Assembly (NCBI RefSeq): GCF_017355915.2
Contig: NZ_JAFEUV020000005.1
Coordinates: forward strand, 186,001 to 250,000
Length of the DNA: 64,000 bases
Source of the DNA: Telluribacter roseus
GTDB lineage: Bacteria; Bacteroidota; Bacteroidia; Cytophagales; Spirosomataceae
Reading direction: 5' to 3'
A program made the position numbers and the translations under genes. The notes beneath the pieces are model-generated. The model was not told the origin of the DNA. It did not search any database and saw only the letters and a program-made list of their open reading frames with translations. Shown here in pieces: positions 1 through 8,137 of this stretch (positions are counted from its first letter, which is position 1; every line of letters begins with the position of its first letter).

Positions 1-269
1 TTGTTAGTAAGCCTCATTCCGAACTACCTGACGTATTGGATGAGGTTCTGTACATGGCAGCCTTTACTGATCAACCACTTCTTCCCGAGCCCGTTTTTGA
101 TGTGGTATGGCTCAACGAGGAAGAGGAAATCAAGTGCAGCGGCTGCCAGCACATTCTGCCTCTGAATCATCTAAAGGAATGCCGGACCTGCGGCAAGTAC
201 CTATGTAGTATATGTAGCTGCACCCAATGCCACTCTTTGACCAGCACCTACCGGGCCATCAACAGATAG
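1..269 (+). CDS. Small zinc-ribbon protein, 5' end cut by window edge
   Basis: The reading frame is open from base 3 to the stop at 267-269, so the true start lies upstream of the window. The C-terminal part holds four Cys pairs or clusters (CSGC, CRTC, CSICSC, TQC), which look like a double zinc ribbon or treble-clef-like fold. The stretch before it (PVFDVVWLNEE) closely matches PVFEVVWIKEE in the protein at 15236-15577, and the preceding residues also align (VSKP / VSRP, then a LDEV / IDEI helix). The two are therefore paralogues, but only this one has the Cys-rich tail. No function is recognised. A strong terminator follows. Confidence 0.6.
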   Translation, partial: VSKPHSELPDVLDEVLYMAAFTDQPLLPEPVFDVVWLNEEEEIKCSGCQHILPLNHLKECRTCGKYLCSICSCTQCHSLTSTYRAINR

Positions 270-304
270 TTCAGGTACTTGAGTAGTCATACCATTCCAA
301 TATA

Positions 305-337
305 AAAGGCCCTGCTGGCTTTGCCAGCAGGGCCTTT
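305..337. terminator. Bidirectional intrinsic terminator
   Basis: A perfect 15-bp stem (305-319 with 323-337) with a TTT loop has A-rich and T-rich flanks on both sides. It sits between the convergent ends of the zinc-ribbon gene (plus) and the chitinase-like gene (minus), so it can serve both. Confidence 0.85.
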
Positions 338-396
338 ATTGATTATACTTTCAGGCAGAGCTTTTAAGTAGCTTAAGATGAAAGGTATACAACTCT

Positions 397-1074
397 CTAA
401 GCTAACCCATCCTTACTACCGTCGTTAAGGAGCAGATCAAAGAGGGTAGTTCGTTCTTTTAGTCCGGTCAGCCCTCCGTTGATGATCTGGGTAGACCTGA
501 TTACATCCTTCTGATCGGCCAGTTTATTGAGGCCGTTGGTTTTCCAGAACCAGGCCGCCGCCCACATACCAAAGCGGGGAGTAGCTACCAGGTCAGGCGC
601 TTTGACAAAATCAATGCCCAGTCCTAATCCGATATCCCGGGTAAGGGCCGCGTAGTTACTTTTGCCGGTGATCATCTTTGGACCCCGTCCCCGGTACCTC
701 CACCCGTCGCCACTGGCCTCGTTCCCATTGCCCAGTCGGTTGGCGTAGACATAGTTGGCCAGGCGCTCCGGATTTTTGGCATAGTAAGCCGGATTACGCT
801 TGCCGTCGGCAAACACAGGTACATCCCGACGTTCACCAACTTTGATAGCCCGAAACCGTTTCGGCCATACCTGAGGCAGTCGGGCTTCGCTGTAGTTGAG
901 GTTCTCCACAAAGCAGGTAAACCTGGCGCATTCGTGCCCGGTCTGCGCCCAGAACATCGACTCCCGCTCGGGCGTGTTGATTTCGGCATACTCAAAAATC
1001 TCCTGCGCAAAAGGATAGTAGTCGGCAATGGAGGAAGCCGGAAATCTGGCAATAAGGGTATTGGTTTGAATCAT
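397..1074 (-). CDS. Glycoside hydrolase family 19 chitinase/endolysin-like protein
   Basis: About 225 residues, the size of phage-type GH19 lysozymes that cleave chitin or peptidoglycan glycan. Recognisable elements are the catalytic-Glu segment TGHECARF, then ENLNYSEARL with PKRF after it, the motif GDGWRYRGRG, and TGKSNY. The usual GLIQLTGRANY block reads GPKMITGKSNY here, an unusual substitution in the substrate cleft. The frame is open further upstream, but the start at 1074 (MIQTNT) fits the family N-terminus. No signal peptide is visible, so export would need a holin or another route, or the protein acts in the cytoplasm. No holin or phage structural gene is adjacent. Confidence 0.8.
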   Translation of the reverse strand: MIQTNTLIARFPASSIADYYPFAQEIFEYAEINTPERESMFWAQTGHECARFTCFVENLNYSEARLPQVWPKRFRAIKVGERRDVPVFADGKRNPAYYAKNPERLANYVYANRLGNGNEASGDGWRYRGRGPKMITGKSNYAALTRDIGLGLGIDFVKAPDLVATPRFGMWAAAWFWKTNGLNKLADQKDVIRSTQIINGGLTGLKERTTLFDLLLNDGSKDGLA

Positions 1075-1180
1075 GGTGATAAGGTAGTTAAAGTATGGAT
1101 GGGCAGGAAGCAAACGCACAGAACGGCCCAGGCTGTGGCCGTATCGAAGTACTTTACGATCAGAAGTATATTCTTTGCTG

Positions 1181-1300
1181 ATGCCATTCCCGTTCCGGGT
1201 TACTTACATCAGACAAAACAAGAAGCGCTACGAGAAGATCAAGGAAGTCTACTCCTTGTATAGTAAGTACTGGCTATTAAACGTGTTAAGATACAGATAG
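1181..1300 (+). CDS. Possible 39-residue basic protein
   Basis: An ATG-initiated frame of 39 codons between the chitinase gene and tRNA-Ser. The product is rich in Lys, Arg and Tyr (YIRQNKKRYEKIKEVYSLY in the middle) with a helix-like pattern. No family is recognised and no clear ribosome binding site is seen. It may be a real small protein or the remnant of a longer one. The rest of 1075-1485 holds nothing else recognisable. Confidence 0.25.
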   Translation: MPFPFRVTYIRQNKKRYEKIKEVYSLYSKYWLLNVLRYR

Positions 1301-1485
1301 TTACAGGTATTTGCAAGTATAAGTTATCAAATTATATTGAATGGTTACTTGTTCTGATAGTAGTTTGAAGTAGAGACTGAGATGCTGCGAATATGGCTAC
1401 TTCTTAGGAAGAGATGAGAACAAGACTAGTCCTGTGATACGTAAAGCCTTTACTGGAGTAGAAAGTGTACTTTGTTGGAAGAAAC

Positions 1486-1520
1486 AAAAAAAGCCTTATC
1501 CTGAATCGGACAAGGCTTTT
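1486..1520 (-). terminator. Terminator of tRNA-Ser
   Basis: On the minus strand, immediately after the tRNA 3' end, AAAAGCCTTGTCC pairs with GGATAAGGCTTTT (one wobble) and runs into a T tract. Confidence 0.8.
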
Positions 1521-1522
1521 AG

Positions 1523-1609
<87 letters not shown>

Positions 1610-1626
1610 ATACGGGAAAGTGGCTG

Positions 1627-1657
1627 CAAATATAGCGCAAATACCTATCTGTGCAAA
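1627..1657 (-). promoter_or_regulatory. Bacteroidota-type promoter of tRNA-Ser
   Basis: On the minus strand, TTTG (1657-1654), exactly 19 bases, then TATATTTG (1634-1627): a full match to the Bacteroidota primary-sigma consensus TTTG-N19-TAnnTTTG. It starts directly beyond the ansA stop codon and points at the tRNA. Confidence 0.85.
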
Positions 1658-2731
1658 TCAAATACTCATTTCGCCGCGCAGGGGAGTGGAGAGCAAGTCG
1701 CGGTAGTGCTGGCTATCCAGTTCGGTACCAAACACATACATCATTTTAGTAATAGCAGCCTCGGCCGTAATATCTGAGCCACTTACTACGCCAATCTGCT
1801 TCAGGTACTTGCTGGTCTGGTACTGGCCCTGGGTAACCCGGCCGCCGTCACACTGCGAGACGTTGTACAGGATGAGGCCCCGCTCAATGGCCATCCGTAG
1901 CTCATCCAGAAACCAGTGATCCGTAGGGGCATTGCCCGCACCGAAAGTCTCGATCACTACTCCCTTTAGTCCTTCTATTTCCAATATAGAGCTGACCACC
2001 TTGCGACAGATCCCCGGGAACAGCTTCAGAAATGTCACGTTACGATCCAGTTTGGTATGGAGCCGCAGCGACGAGCCAGGCTGGTAGGGAGCTATGTAGG
2101 GGTGGTTGTACTCTATACGCACTCCAGCGTTGGCCAGGTGGGGGTAGTTTTGCGAATGAAACGCGTTGAAGTCGGAGCTCTCCTGCTTCTTGGCCCGGTT
2201 GCCACGCAGTAGTACCGAGTTGAAGTAGATACACACCTCCGAAATGATCGGATGCCCCTGCTCGTTGGTGGCCGCGGCGATCTCCAGGGCAGTAATGAAA
2301 TTTTCGCGGGCATCGGAACGCGCTACCCCAATGGGAAGCTGCGCTCCCGTCAGGATCACCGGTTTGTTGAGGTTCTCCAGCAGGTAGCTCAGGGCCGAAG
2401 CCGTATAGGCCATGGTATCGGTACCGTGCAGGATCACGAAGCTATCGAACTCAGCGTACTGATTGTAGATGATCTGAGCGATCTCCACCCATATGGCCGG
2501 CTTCATGTTGGAAGAGTCGATGGGCTCGGTGAGGGTAAGGAAGGTAATCTCAAAGTCGAGCCTGCGGATCTCAGGTACTTTTTCGATGACCTGCTCAAAA
2601 TCAAAGGGTACGAGCTGCCGTCCTTTGGTCTCAAACACCATTCCCAGTGTTCCTCCCGTATAGATAACCAGCACAGACGCCCGGGGAGGCTCGGGTGAAA
2701 CGGGATTGATGTGTACTTTTTTATACTCCAT
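1658..2731 (-). CDS. ansA: Type I (cytoplasmic) L-asparaginase
   Basis: Hydrolyses L-asparagine to aspartate and ammonia in the cytoplasm. About 357 residues, as usual for AnsA. The first catalytic Thr is in [10 protein letters not shown] and the second in the block [13 protein letters not shown], followed by [10 protein letters not shown]. No signal peptide, which fits type I rather than the periplasmic type II enzyme. The ATG at 2731 is preferred over an upstream in-frame TTG at 2737. It lies 27 bp downstream of the TatD-like gene on the same strand, so the two are probably cotranscribed. The stop abuts the tRNA-Ser promoter. Confidence 0.92.
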   Translation of the reverse strand: MEYKKVHINPVSPEPPRASVLVIYTGGTLGMVFETKGRQLVPFDFEQVIEKVPEIRRLDFEITFLTLTEPIDSSNMKPAIWVEIAQIIYNQYAEFDSFVILHGTDTMAYTASALSYLLENLNKPVILTGAQLPIGVARSDARENFITALEIAAATNEQGHPIISEVCIYFNSVLLRGNRAKKQESSDFNAFHSQNYPHLANAGVRIEYNHPYIAPYQPGSSLRLHTKLDRNVTFLKLFPGICRKVVSSILEIEGLKGVVIETFGAGNAPTDHWFLDELRMAIERGLILYNVSQCDGGRVTQGQYQTSKYLKQIGVVSGSDITAEAAITKMMYVFGTELDSQHYRDLLSTPLRGEMSI

Positions 2732-2758
2732 AGTCAAAACATGGGTCGGAAGACCTGA

Positions 2759-3532
2759 TTAGTGGGCCACCTTGGCGGGCAAAAAGGACTGGGCATTGCG
2801 CGTGGTTGCTGCTATTACCTCGGCTTTGGATATCTGCTTCAGGTCTGCGACGCGCTGGGCCACCAGGTCCAGGTACAGGGGTTCGTTGCGCTTGCCCCGG
2901 TAGGGTACCGGCGCCAGGTACGGGCTGTCCGTCTCCAGTACCAGATGTTCCAGATCCACGTGCGGCAGTACCTTATCCAGGCCACCATTCTTGAAGGTAA
3001 CTACCCCGCCTATACCCAACTTAAAGCCCAGTTCTATGGCTTTATTGGCTTCTTTCAGTGTACCCACAAAGCAGTGGAAGATACCCGTCAGCTCTGGATC
3101 GGCAAATTTTTCGATCAGGGCTACGGTTTCCCAGAAGGCGCTGCGACTATGAATGTCGATCCAGAGGTTATGCTTGCGAGCCAGTCCGCACTGTACCAGA
3201 AAGGCCTCTTCCTGCTGAGCCCGGAAGGTCGTATCCCAGTAGAGGTCCATGCCTATCTCACCCACAGCCAGGAAGGGGTACTTGGCCAGCCAGTCTTCCA
3301 CGATCTGTAATTCCTTCTCGAATCCCTCTTTTACATAAGTAGGATGCAGGCCCATCATGGGCAGACAGCGTTGGGGGTACTGTTCGGCGAGTTGCATCAT
3401 GCCTTCGATGGTACCATGGTCGCAGTTAGGCATCCATATCTGTTGTATACCTGCCTGCCAGGCGCGCTGGAACATCGCATCACGTTCTTCCGCAAACTGC
3501 TCATCGTATATATGAGCGTGTGTTTCAATCAT
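2759..3532 (-). CDS. TatD family metal-dependent hydrolase
   Basis: A TIM-barrel metallohydrolase of the TatD DNase family, 257 residues, the normal length. Expected metal ligands are visible: THAH near the N-terminus, GEIGMD, DIHSR, IFHCF and the terminal LETDSPYLAP. Family members act as 3'-5' DNases or as uncharacterised phosphoesterases, and substrate cannot be read from sequence. It precedes ansA with a short gap and follows the glycosyltransferase set with about 40 bp between. Paralogues of TatD are common, so no gene symbol is assigned. Confidence 0.88.
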   Translation of the reverse strand: MIETHAHIYDEQFAEERDAMFQRAWQAGIQQIWMPNCDHGTIEGMMQLAEQYPQRCLPMMGLHPTYVKEGFEKELQIVEDWLAKYPFLAVGEIGMDLYWDTTFRAQQEEAFLVQCGLARKHNLWIDIHSRSAFWETVALIEKFADPELTGIFHCFVGTLKEANKAIELGFKLGIGGVVTFKNGGLDKVLPHVDLEHLVLETDSPYLAPVPYRGKRNEPLYLDLVAQRVADLKQISKAEVIAATTRNAQSFLPAKVAH

Positions 3533-3571
3533 TTCTAATTCTATTCTTTATAGTACTCACTAATTTATATC

Positions 3572-4576
3572 TTAATTAGCATGCGAAAACTGCCTGCCTT
3601 TCCAGACCGTCGGACTGGGCAGGTAGTAGTTGACCAGCATGCAGGTAAAGTTGCCCATGGTATAAAACCAGAATACCGGCACTACCTTTAGGAGGTCCCA
3701 CTGCCGGAGTGCGACTACAATAACACCCGCCGCGAAGGTAAGGTGGAGGTAGTGGTTTATCGCTATTCTCAGACTCTCCTCCGGGTACCAGAATGCCATA
3801 ACTACCAGAGCCGGTAAGAGCAGAGCCGTGATAAAGGAGAATAGCCGCAGGGGCCAGGCGAGCTTCATGGCTCCTACAGTCCAACGTTTCCGTTGCTTCA
3901 TCAGTTCGCCATAGGTAGGTACCGGTTCCGAGCGGGCCAGTATTCCCTCCTCAAATGCCTGGACAAACCGGTACCCACTCCGGACTATGGTGATGAACAA
4001 GGCGTAGTCTTCCACTATACTAAAGCCGATGCGCTCGTAGCCACCAATCTGGCGGTAGGCCTCGGCCGTCACAGCCATATTATTGCCCATACCGGTAACG
4101 GGTATTTTGAAAAGGGCCAAAAACCGCACGCCGCCCATAATGAACATCCACTCGAGCGACTGCAGGTCGGAGAAGTAGCCGGTGGATTGCATGCGGGTTA
4201 CGCCTACTACTATACCTACCTGGGGAGTGAAGTGCTTCAGGATATTAGTCACCCAATCAGCAGGTACCGTAATATCCGCGTCGCAGTACAGGAAGTACCG
4301 GCCGCGGGCGTGGTGAGCGAGCTGCGCCAGCACGTTGGCTTTGGCTTTGAGTCCGGCTACCTCCTGCTCAATGAGGAAGTACCTGAACTGGGGTTTATCA
4401 GCAATGAACTCCAGTATAATTTGGGCGGTGTTATCAGTGGACTGGTCGTCGCCAATCAGGATCTCGATCTGCTGGTGCGGGAAGTGCTGTTCATACAAAG
4501 CCTGCAGGCAACGTTCGATGTTGGCTTCTTCGTTGCGGGCAGCAATCAGTACACTTACCTGTATATTCTCTTCCAA
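3572..4576 (-). CDS. Membrane glycosyltransferase family 2
   Basis: GT-A fold transferase beginning with VSVLIAARNEE, with DDQSTDNT for nucleotide-sugar binding, YCDADITVP carrying the DxD metal site, and the acceptor-side QRKRW motif typical of processive-type GT2 enzymes. Two or three hydrophobic segments at the C-terminus anchor it in the inner membrane. The only start near the first beta strand is a TTG at 4576; an in-frame stop lies about 30 bases upstream. First of four envelope-glycan genes on this strand, with a deacetylase and a second GT2, suggesting synthesis of a partly deacetylated polysaccharide. The sugar is unknown. Confidence 0.85.
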   Translation of the reverse strand: MEENIQVSVLIAARNEEANIERCLQALYEQHFPHQQIEILIGDDQSTDNTAQIILEFIADKPQFRYFLIEQEVAGLKAKANVLAQLAHHARGRYFLYCDADITVPADWVTNILKHFTPQVGIVVGVTRMQSTGYFSDLQSLEWMFIMGGVRFLALFKIPVTGMGNNMAVTAEAYRQIGGYERIGFSIVEDYALFITIVRSGYRFVQAFEEGILARSEPVPTYGELMKQRKRWTVGAMKLAWPLRLFSFITALLLPALVVMAFWYPEESLRIAINHYLHLTFAAGVIVVALRQWDLLKVVPVFWFYTMGNFTCMLVNYYLPSPTVWKGRQFSHAN

Positions 4577-4626
4577 AGTTGATATAGATCTATTTGCAGA
4601 CAGAGCTTATAAAACTGTACCATGAC

Positions 4627-5250
4627 TCACTGCATGGGTAGTGCCTCAAAGGTATAGCCTGCTTCCGAAAAATGCTGCAGTATCCTGGGCACAGCGTATT
4701 GCATGTTGGGAGCCGCTTTGATACTATCGTGAAAAAGCAGGATGGACCCGACTCTGGTGTGCCGGAGCGTCTGGCGGAGGCAGGTTTGGGGGCTTACCTC
4801 CTTCGAAAAATCCCCACTAAGTACATCCCACATCACTACCTGTCTGTCAGCAGTTACTACACGAGCCTGGCTCCTTTTGATCCGGCCGTAGGGCGGGCGG
4901 AAGAGTCGGGTAGGCAGGTGGAGCTGTCGGCCGCATTTTTCGATGTTGGCCAGGTAGGTGGCATCTTCGGTTTTCCAGCCGTTGAGGTGGTTGAACGTAT
5001 GATTACCTACGGAGTGCCCCGCCGCCAGTACTTTCTGGTAGATAGCCGGATGTTTGCCGACATTGTCCCCAATGCAGAAAAAAGTAGCCTTAGCCCGGTA
5101 CTGGGCCAGTGTGTCAAGTACCATCTCGGTAATGTCCGGAATGGGGCCATCATCAAACGTAAGGTAAAGCTTCTTCTCCCGGGTAGGCACGTGCCACAGG
5201 TACTTCGGAAAAATAGCTTTCAGCCAGAAGGGAGAATAATGCAAAAACAT
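4627..5250 (-). CDS. Polysaccharide deacetylase (NodB homology domain)
   Basis: Carbohydrate esterase family 4 deacetylase of about 207 residues. Motif 1 is LTFDDGP (catalytic base and metal Asp), motif 2 is GNHTFNH (metal His pair), motif 3 is RPPYGRIK, and LLFHDS matches motif 5. The family removes N-acetyl groups from GlcNAc-type polymers or peptidoglycan. The N-terminus has only a short hydrophobic start and no clear cleavable signal, so it may act on the inner membrane face or on lipid-linked intermediates. It is sandwiched between two GT2 genes, with about 50 and 30 bp gaps. Confidence 0.88.
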   Translation of the reverse strand: MFLHYSPFWLKAIFPKYLWHVPTREKKLYLTFDDGPIPDITEMVLDTLAQYRAKATFFCIGDNVGKHPAIYQKVLAAGHSVGNHTFNHLNGWKTEDATYLANIEKCGRQLHLPTRLFRPPYGRIKRSQARVVTADRQVVMWDVLSGDFSKEVSPQTCLRQTLRHTRVGSILLFHDSIKAAPNMQYAVPRILQHFSEAGYTFEALPMQ

Positions 5251-5281
5251 GGACTATCTGAATAGTTAATACTTCTATAAG

Positions 5282-6418
5282 CTACACCAGCTTGCGGCCC
5301 TTCCACTCGTACTCGGGGCGCTGAACGGCCAAACCAAAAAACGTTACGTAGAATGGGTAGATCAGCTGCACCAGCGGGATGTAGGGTATGGACCCCCGCT
5401 TCTTGAGGAACCAGAGTACCCGGCCAATAAAAAACCACTCAGGTACCCACTTCAGCAGCAGCATGGCCAGCAAGGTAGTGGGCCCTATAAATCCAGCCAG
5501 TGCCAGTAGGGGAGCTACCAATAGAGCGGCATTACAGCTAAAAACGTACAGCGCCAGTATCACAGGCGACTTGCTCTTATAGTGTTTCCACTTGCTGGCC
5601 CAGCGCTTCCGCTGCCGGTAAAACTGCTTCCACTGTCTGTGCGGCCCTGTTTGTACAATGGATTCGGTCTGCTTCAGAAACTGGACGTGGTCGGGGTAGC
5701 GGGAGGCGATCTTGTGCAGCAGAAACTCATCATCGCCGGATGCCACGTGCCGGGTACCTTCAAAGCCTTCCACTTCAAAAAATACTTCCCGGGTATAGGC
5801 GAGGTTGGCACCATTGCACATGGTAGGCTTACCGGCGGCTATGGTACAGGCACCACTACCAATCAGGCTCGAAAACTCCACCGTCTGGAGGTGATCGGTG
5901 AGGGAGGTTTCGGGGGTAAAGGTGACTGGTCCGCTGATCAGGCGGGCTGAGGACTGTTCGTAGCAGGTGGCAATCGCCTCCAGCCAGCCCGCCCCAACAC
6001 GGCAATCACCATCGGTGGTAACGATCAGGGTACCTTTGGCTATATGAATGGCGGATTCAATAGCCCGTTTTTTAGGTGACTCCGTAAAGCTATCGGTAAG
6101 GGGAAGCAGGTGTACCCGGCAGTCTGTACCTGACTGGAACGTACGTACCAGTTCGGCGGTAGTGTCCGTTGAGGCATCATCTACAATGATTACCTCAAAT
6201 TGGTGGTAGGGGAGCGACTGCCTCTCGAGGTCCCCTAACAGGTGGAGGATATTAGCGGCTTCGTTTCGCACCGGTATAATCACCGAAAGAGTGGTGGAGG
6301 TAGTCTTTCCATCCATCTTGTTCTTCGGAATGGATCGCCACAGAAACAACAAACCAAACGTAAACAGGGAGTAACTCCCAATAAGTACCCAAAGTATATC
6401 TACAAGTATTTCAATCAT
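5282..6418 (-). CDS. Membrane glycosyltransferase family 2
   Basis: A 378-residue GT2 with an N-terminal membrane helix, then LSVIIPVRNEA, DDASTDTT, TTDGDCRVG (DxD equivalent), and QRKRWASK. Two or more C-terminal helices follow. Architecture and motifs parallel the GT2 at 3572-4576, but the two differ clearly in sequence, so they probably add different residues or act at different steps. Its start overlaps the end of the next upstream gene by 8 bp, showing translational coupling with the flippase-like membrane protein. Confidence 0.87.
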   Translation of the reverse strand: MIEILVDILWVLIGSYSLFTFGLLFLWRSIPKNKMDGKTTSTTLSVIIPVRNEAANILHLLGDLERQSLPYHQFEVIIVDDASTDTTAELVRTFQSGTDCRVHLLPLTDSFTESPKKRAIESAIHIAKGTLIVTTDGDCRVGAGWLEAIATCYEQSSARLISGPVTFTPETSLTDHLQTVEFSSLIGSGACTIAAGKPTMCNGANLAYTREVFFEVEGFEGTRHVASGDDEFLLHKIASRYPDHVQFLKQTESIVQTGPHRQWKQFYRQRKRWASKWKHYKSKSPVILALYVFSCNAALLVAPLLALAGFIGPTTLLAMLLLKWVPEWFFIGRVLWFLKKRGSIPYIPLVQLIYPFYVTFFGLAVQRPEYEWKGRKLV

Positions 6419-7415
6419 GTCGGGAAATCCATTTGTGCTGCCACACCAGTACGATACCTACCAATAGCGGTCCAAGGATATTAATCGCCCACACCAGCAG
6501 CGTAGCCGTAATCACCTGCTCGGAAGGCAGACCGTAGTGGCTGAACAAAAATAGGGCAATAAACTCCCTGAGTCCGAGATCGCCAAACAGATTAATGGCC
6601 GGAATGATGGTTTTGGCCAGTAGGATAAGCCCTACGCAGGCGCTAAGTTCGATGAGGGAGAGGGGGAAATCAAATAGCGTTAGCGCCAGTACAAACTGCA
6701 GCATGAACACCAGATAGCGCAGCAAGCCGTACAGGAGAGGTGTCAGCAGGTCGGTCGCGTCGTATTGGCTTATCACCTGAAAGTAGGGGGAAATCTTCTG
6801 TATAAAGCTATTTTTCGTTTTCCAGCGCGTCAGCGGGCGGCGAAAGTAAGCCACCAGTGGCCCCAGCAGCACCAAAAACACCAGGACTCCTGTAATAACA
6901 GCCGATACCATAGGCGTAACCGGAACGGCACTACCGACCAGTGACCAGCTCACCAGCCCTACCACCAGCGAGACATAAAACTGGATACCGTTGGAGACCA
7001 CTGCCGCCCCAATGGCTAACAGGCGCTTATCAGAACGCAATGAGGCTACCCGCCCCAGAGTATCACCCAACTGGGCCGGCACGGCCACTCCAACAGCCAG
7101 ACCGGTAAGGGTACTTCGAAATGCCTCGCTAAAGGTGATAGGTACTGCCTTCTGGGCGAGGCGCTTCCACTTCAGGCTCTCCAGTGCCCAGTTGGCCGGT
7201 ACCAGCAGGAGCATGGTTAGTATTGTGAAGATATTTTCTTTTACCCATAGTTGACCCAATACTACACCTATGGCCTGTACGCCTTTCTGCTCCGACTGAA
7301 GAGTCGAAAATATATAGCTGAGTACAAGTCCGGTTACGAAAAATTTAAGCAACCACCACAGCTTTCGGGAAACTGTTTTTTCGTTTGGAAGTGGTAGTTG
7401 TTTATCTTGCACCAT
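6411..7415 (-). CDS. Lysylphosphatidylglycerol synthase TM-domain (UPF0104) membrane protein
   Basis: Polytopic inner-membrane protein of 334 residues with about eight hydrophobic segments and the pattern of the UPF0104/LPG_synthase_TM family, related to the flippase half of MprF. No C-terminal aminoacyl transferase domain is present. In this gene set it could move a lipid-linked glycan or modified lipid across the membrane (inference). Its ATG (7413-7415 on the minus strand) overlaps the candidate ATG of ruvC on the other strand, so no space is left for separate leaders unless one of the starts lies further in. Confidence 0.75.
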   Translation of the reverse strand: MVQDKQLPLPNEKTVSRKLWWLLKFFVTGLVLSYIFSTLQSEQKGVQAIGVVLGQLWVKENIFTILTMLLLVPANWALESLKWKRLAQKAVPITFSEAFRSTLTGLAVGVAVPAQLGDTLGRVASLRSDKRLLAIGAAVVSNGIQFYVSLVVGLVSWSLVGSAVPVTPMVSAVITGVLVFLVLLGPLVAYFRRPLTRWKTKNSFIQKISPYFQVISQYDATDLLTPLLYGLLRYLVFMLQFVLALTLFDFPLSLIELSACVGLILLAKTIIPAINLFGDLGLREFIALFLFSHYGLPSEQVITATLLVWAINILGPLLVGIVLVWQHKWISRHD

Positions 7416-8037
7416 GATGAGTCAAAAAGGAGTGGGAACCGGCGTAGTAGCCACCAGCGTAGTAGCGACCGAGAAGATTATTATTGGGGTAGATCCGGGT
7501 ACGCAGGTAACCGGATACGGGGTTATTATGATCAAAAACCAGCAGATTAGTTTGGTTCAGTACGGGGTCATCCATCTCAGCAAATATAGTACCCATGAGT
7601 TGAAGTTAAAGAAAATCTTTGAACGCATCAGTCAGCTTATCGACGAGTACCTGCCCGACGAAATGGCCATTGAGGACCCGTTTTTCGGTAAAAATGCCCA
7701 GTCGATGCTCAAACTCGGACGCGCTCAGGGAGTGGCCATGGCAGCGGCTCTCTCACGTGGTATACCCATCGTTGAGTACTCCCCAAAAAAGATAAAGCAG
7801 TCAGTAACAGGCAATGGGAACGCTACCAAAGAGCAGGTAGCCTACATGCTCGAGAATATTCTCAAAATGGAGCTTAGCCGGGAGTTTATGGATGCTACCG
7901 ACGGTATTGCCATTGCTATCTGTCACCACTATCACGCCACAGCTCCTGCTTCGATAGGAGGCGGAGGCTCGGGCAAGAAAGCCAAAAAAGGAGGTTGGGG
8001 AGCTTTCATTAACGAGAATCCGGAACGACTCAAGTAA
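7414..8037 (+). CDS. ruvC: Crossover junction endodeoxyribonuclease RuvC
   Basis: Resolves Holliday junctions in recombination and repair together with RuvAB. The RNase H-fold acidic residues are seen in GVDPGTQVTGYG, MAIEDPFFG and DATDGIAIAICH. The family core begins at residue ~24, so the N-terminus is longer than usual. A GTG at 7432 is an alternative start. The extra segment contains an imperfect duplication (GTAGTAGC twice). The C-terminus is a Gly/Ser/Lys-rich linker and then GAFINENPERLK. Divergent from the membrane protein at 6411-7415. Confidence 0.93.
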   Translation: MMSQKGVGTGVVATSVVATEKIIIGVDPGTQVTGYGVIMIKNQQISLVQYGVIHLSKYSTHELKLKKIFERISQLIDEYLPDEMAIEDPFFGKNAQSMLKLGRAQGVAMAAALSRGIPIVEYSPKKIKQSVTGNGNATKEQVAYMLENILKMELSREFMDATDGIAIAICHHYHATAPASIGGGGSGKKAKKGGWGAFINENPERLK

Positions 8038-8137
8038 GTGTAGAAGTTGATGAGTGTATAGTTTATGAGTCACTCTGGTTTATACTCCATAAATCTAAAA
8101 GCTACTGATAGCCTAACTCTCCACTATTAATACCTAC

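Noticed and set aside
934-1263. A long plus-strand frame across the chitinase gene
   Set aside because: Antisense to a gene with clear GH19 motifs; the product has no family features.
3893-4582. A long plus-strand frame opposite the GT2 gene
   Set aside because: Antisense shadow of a gene with full GT2 motifs. Long opposite frames are common here because of the codon bias.
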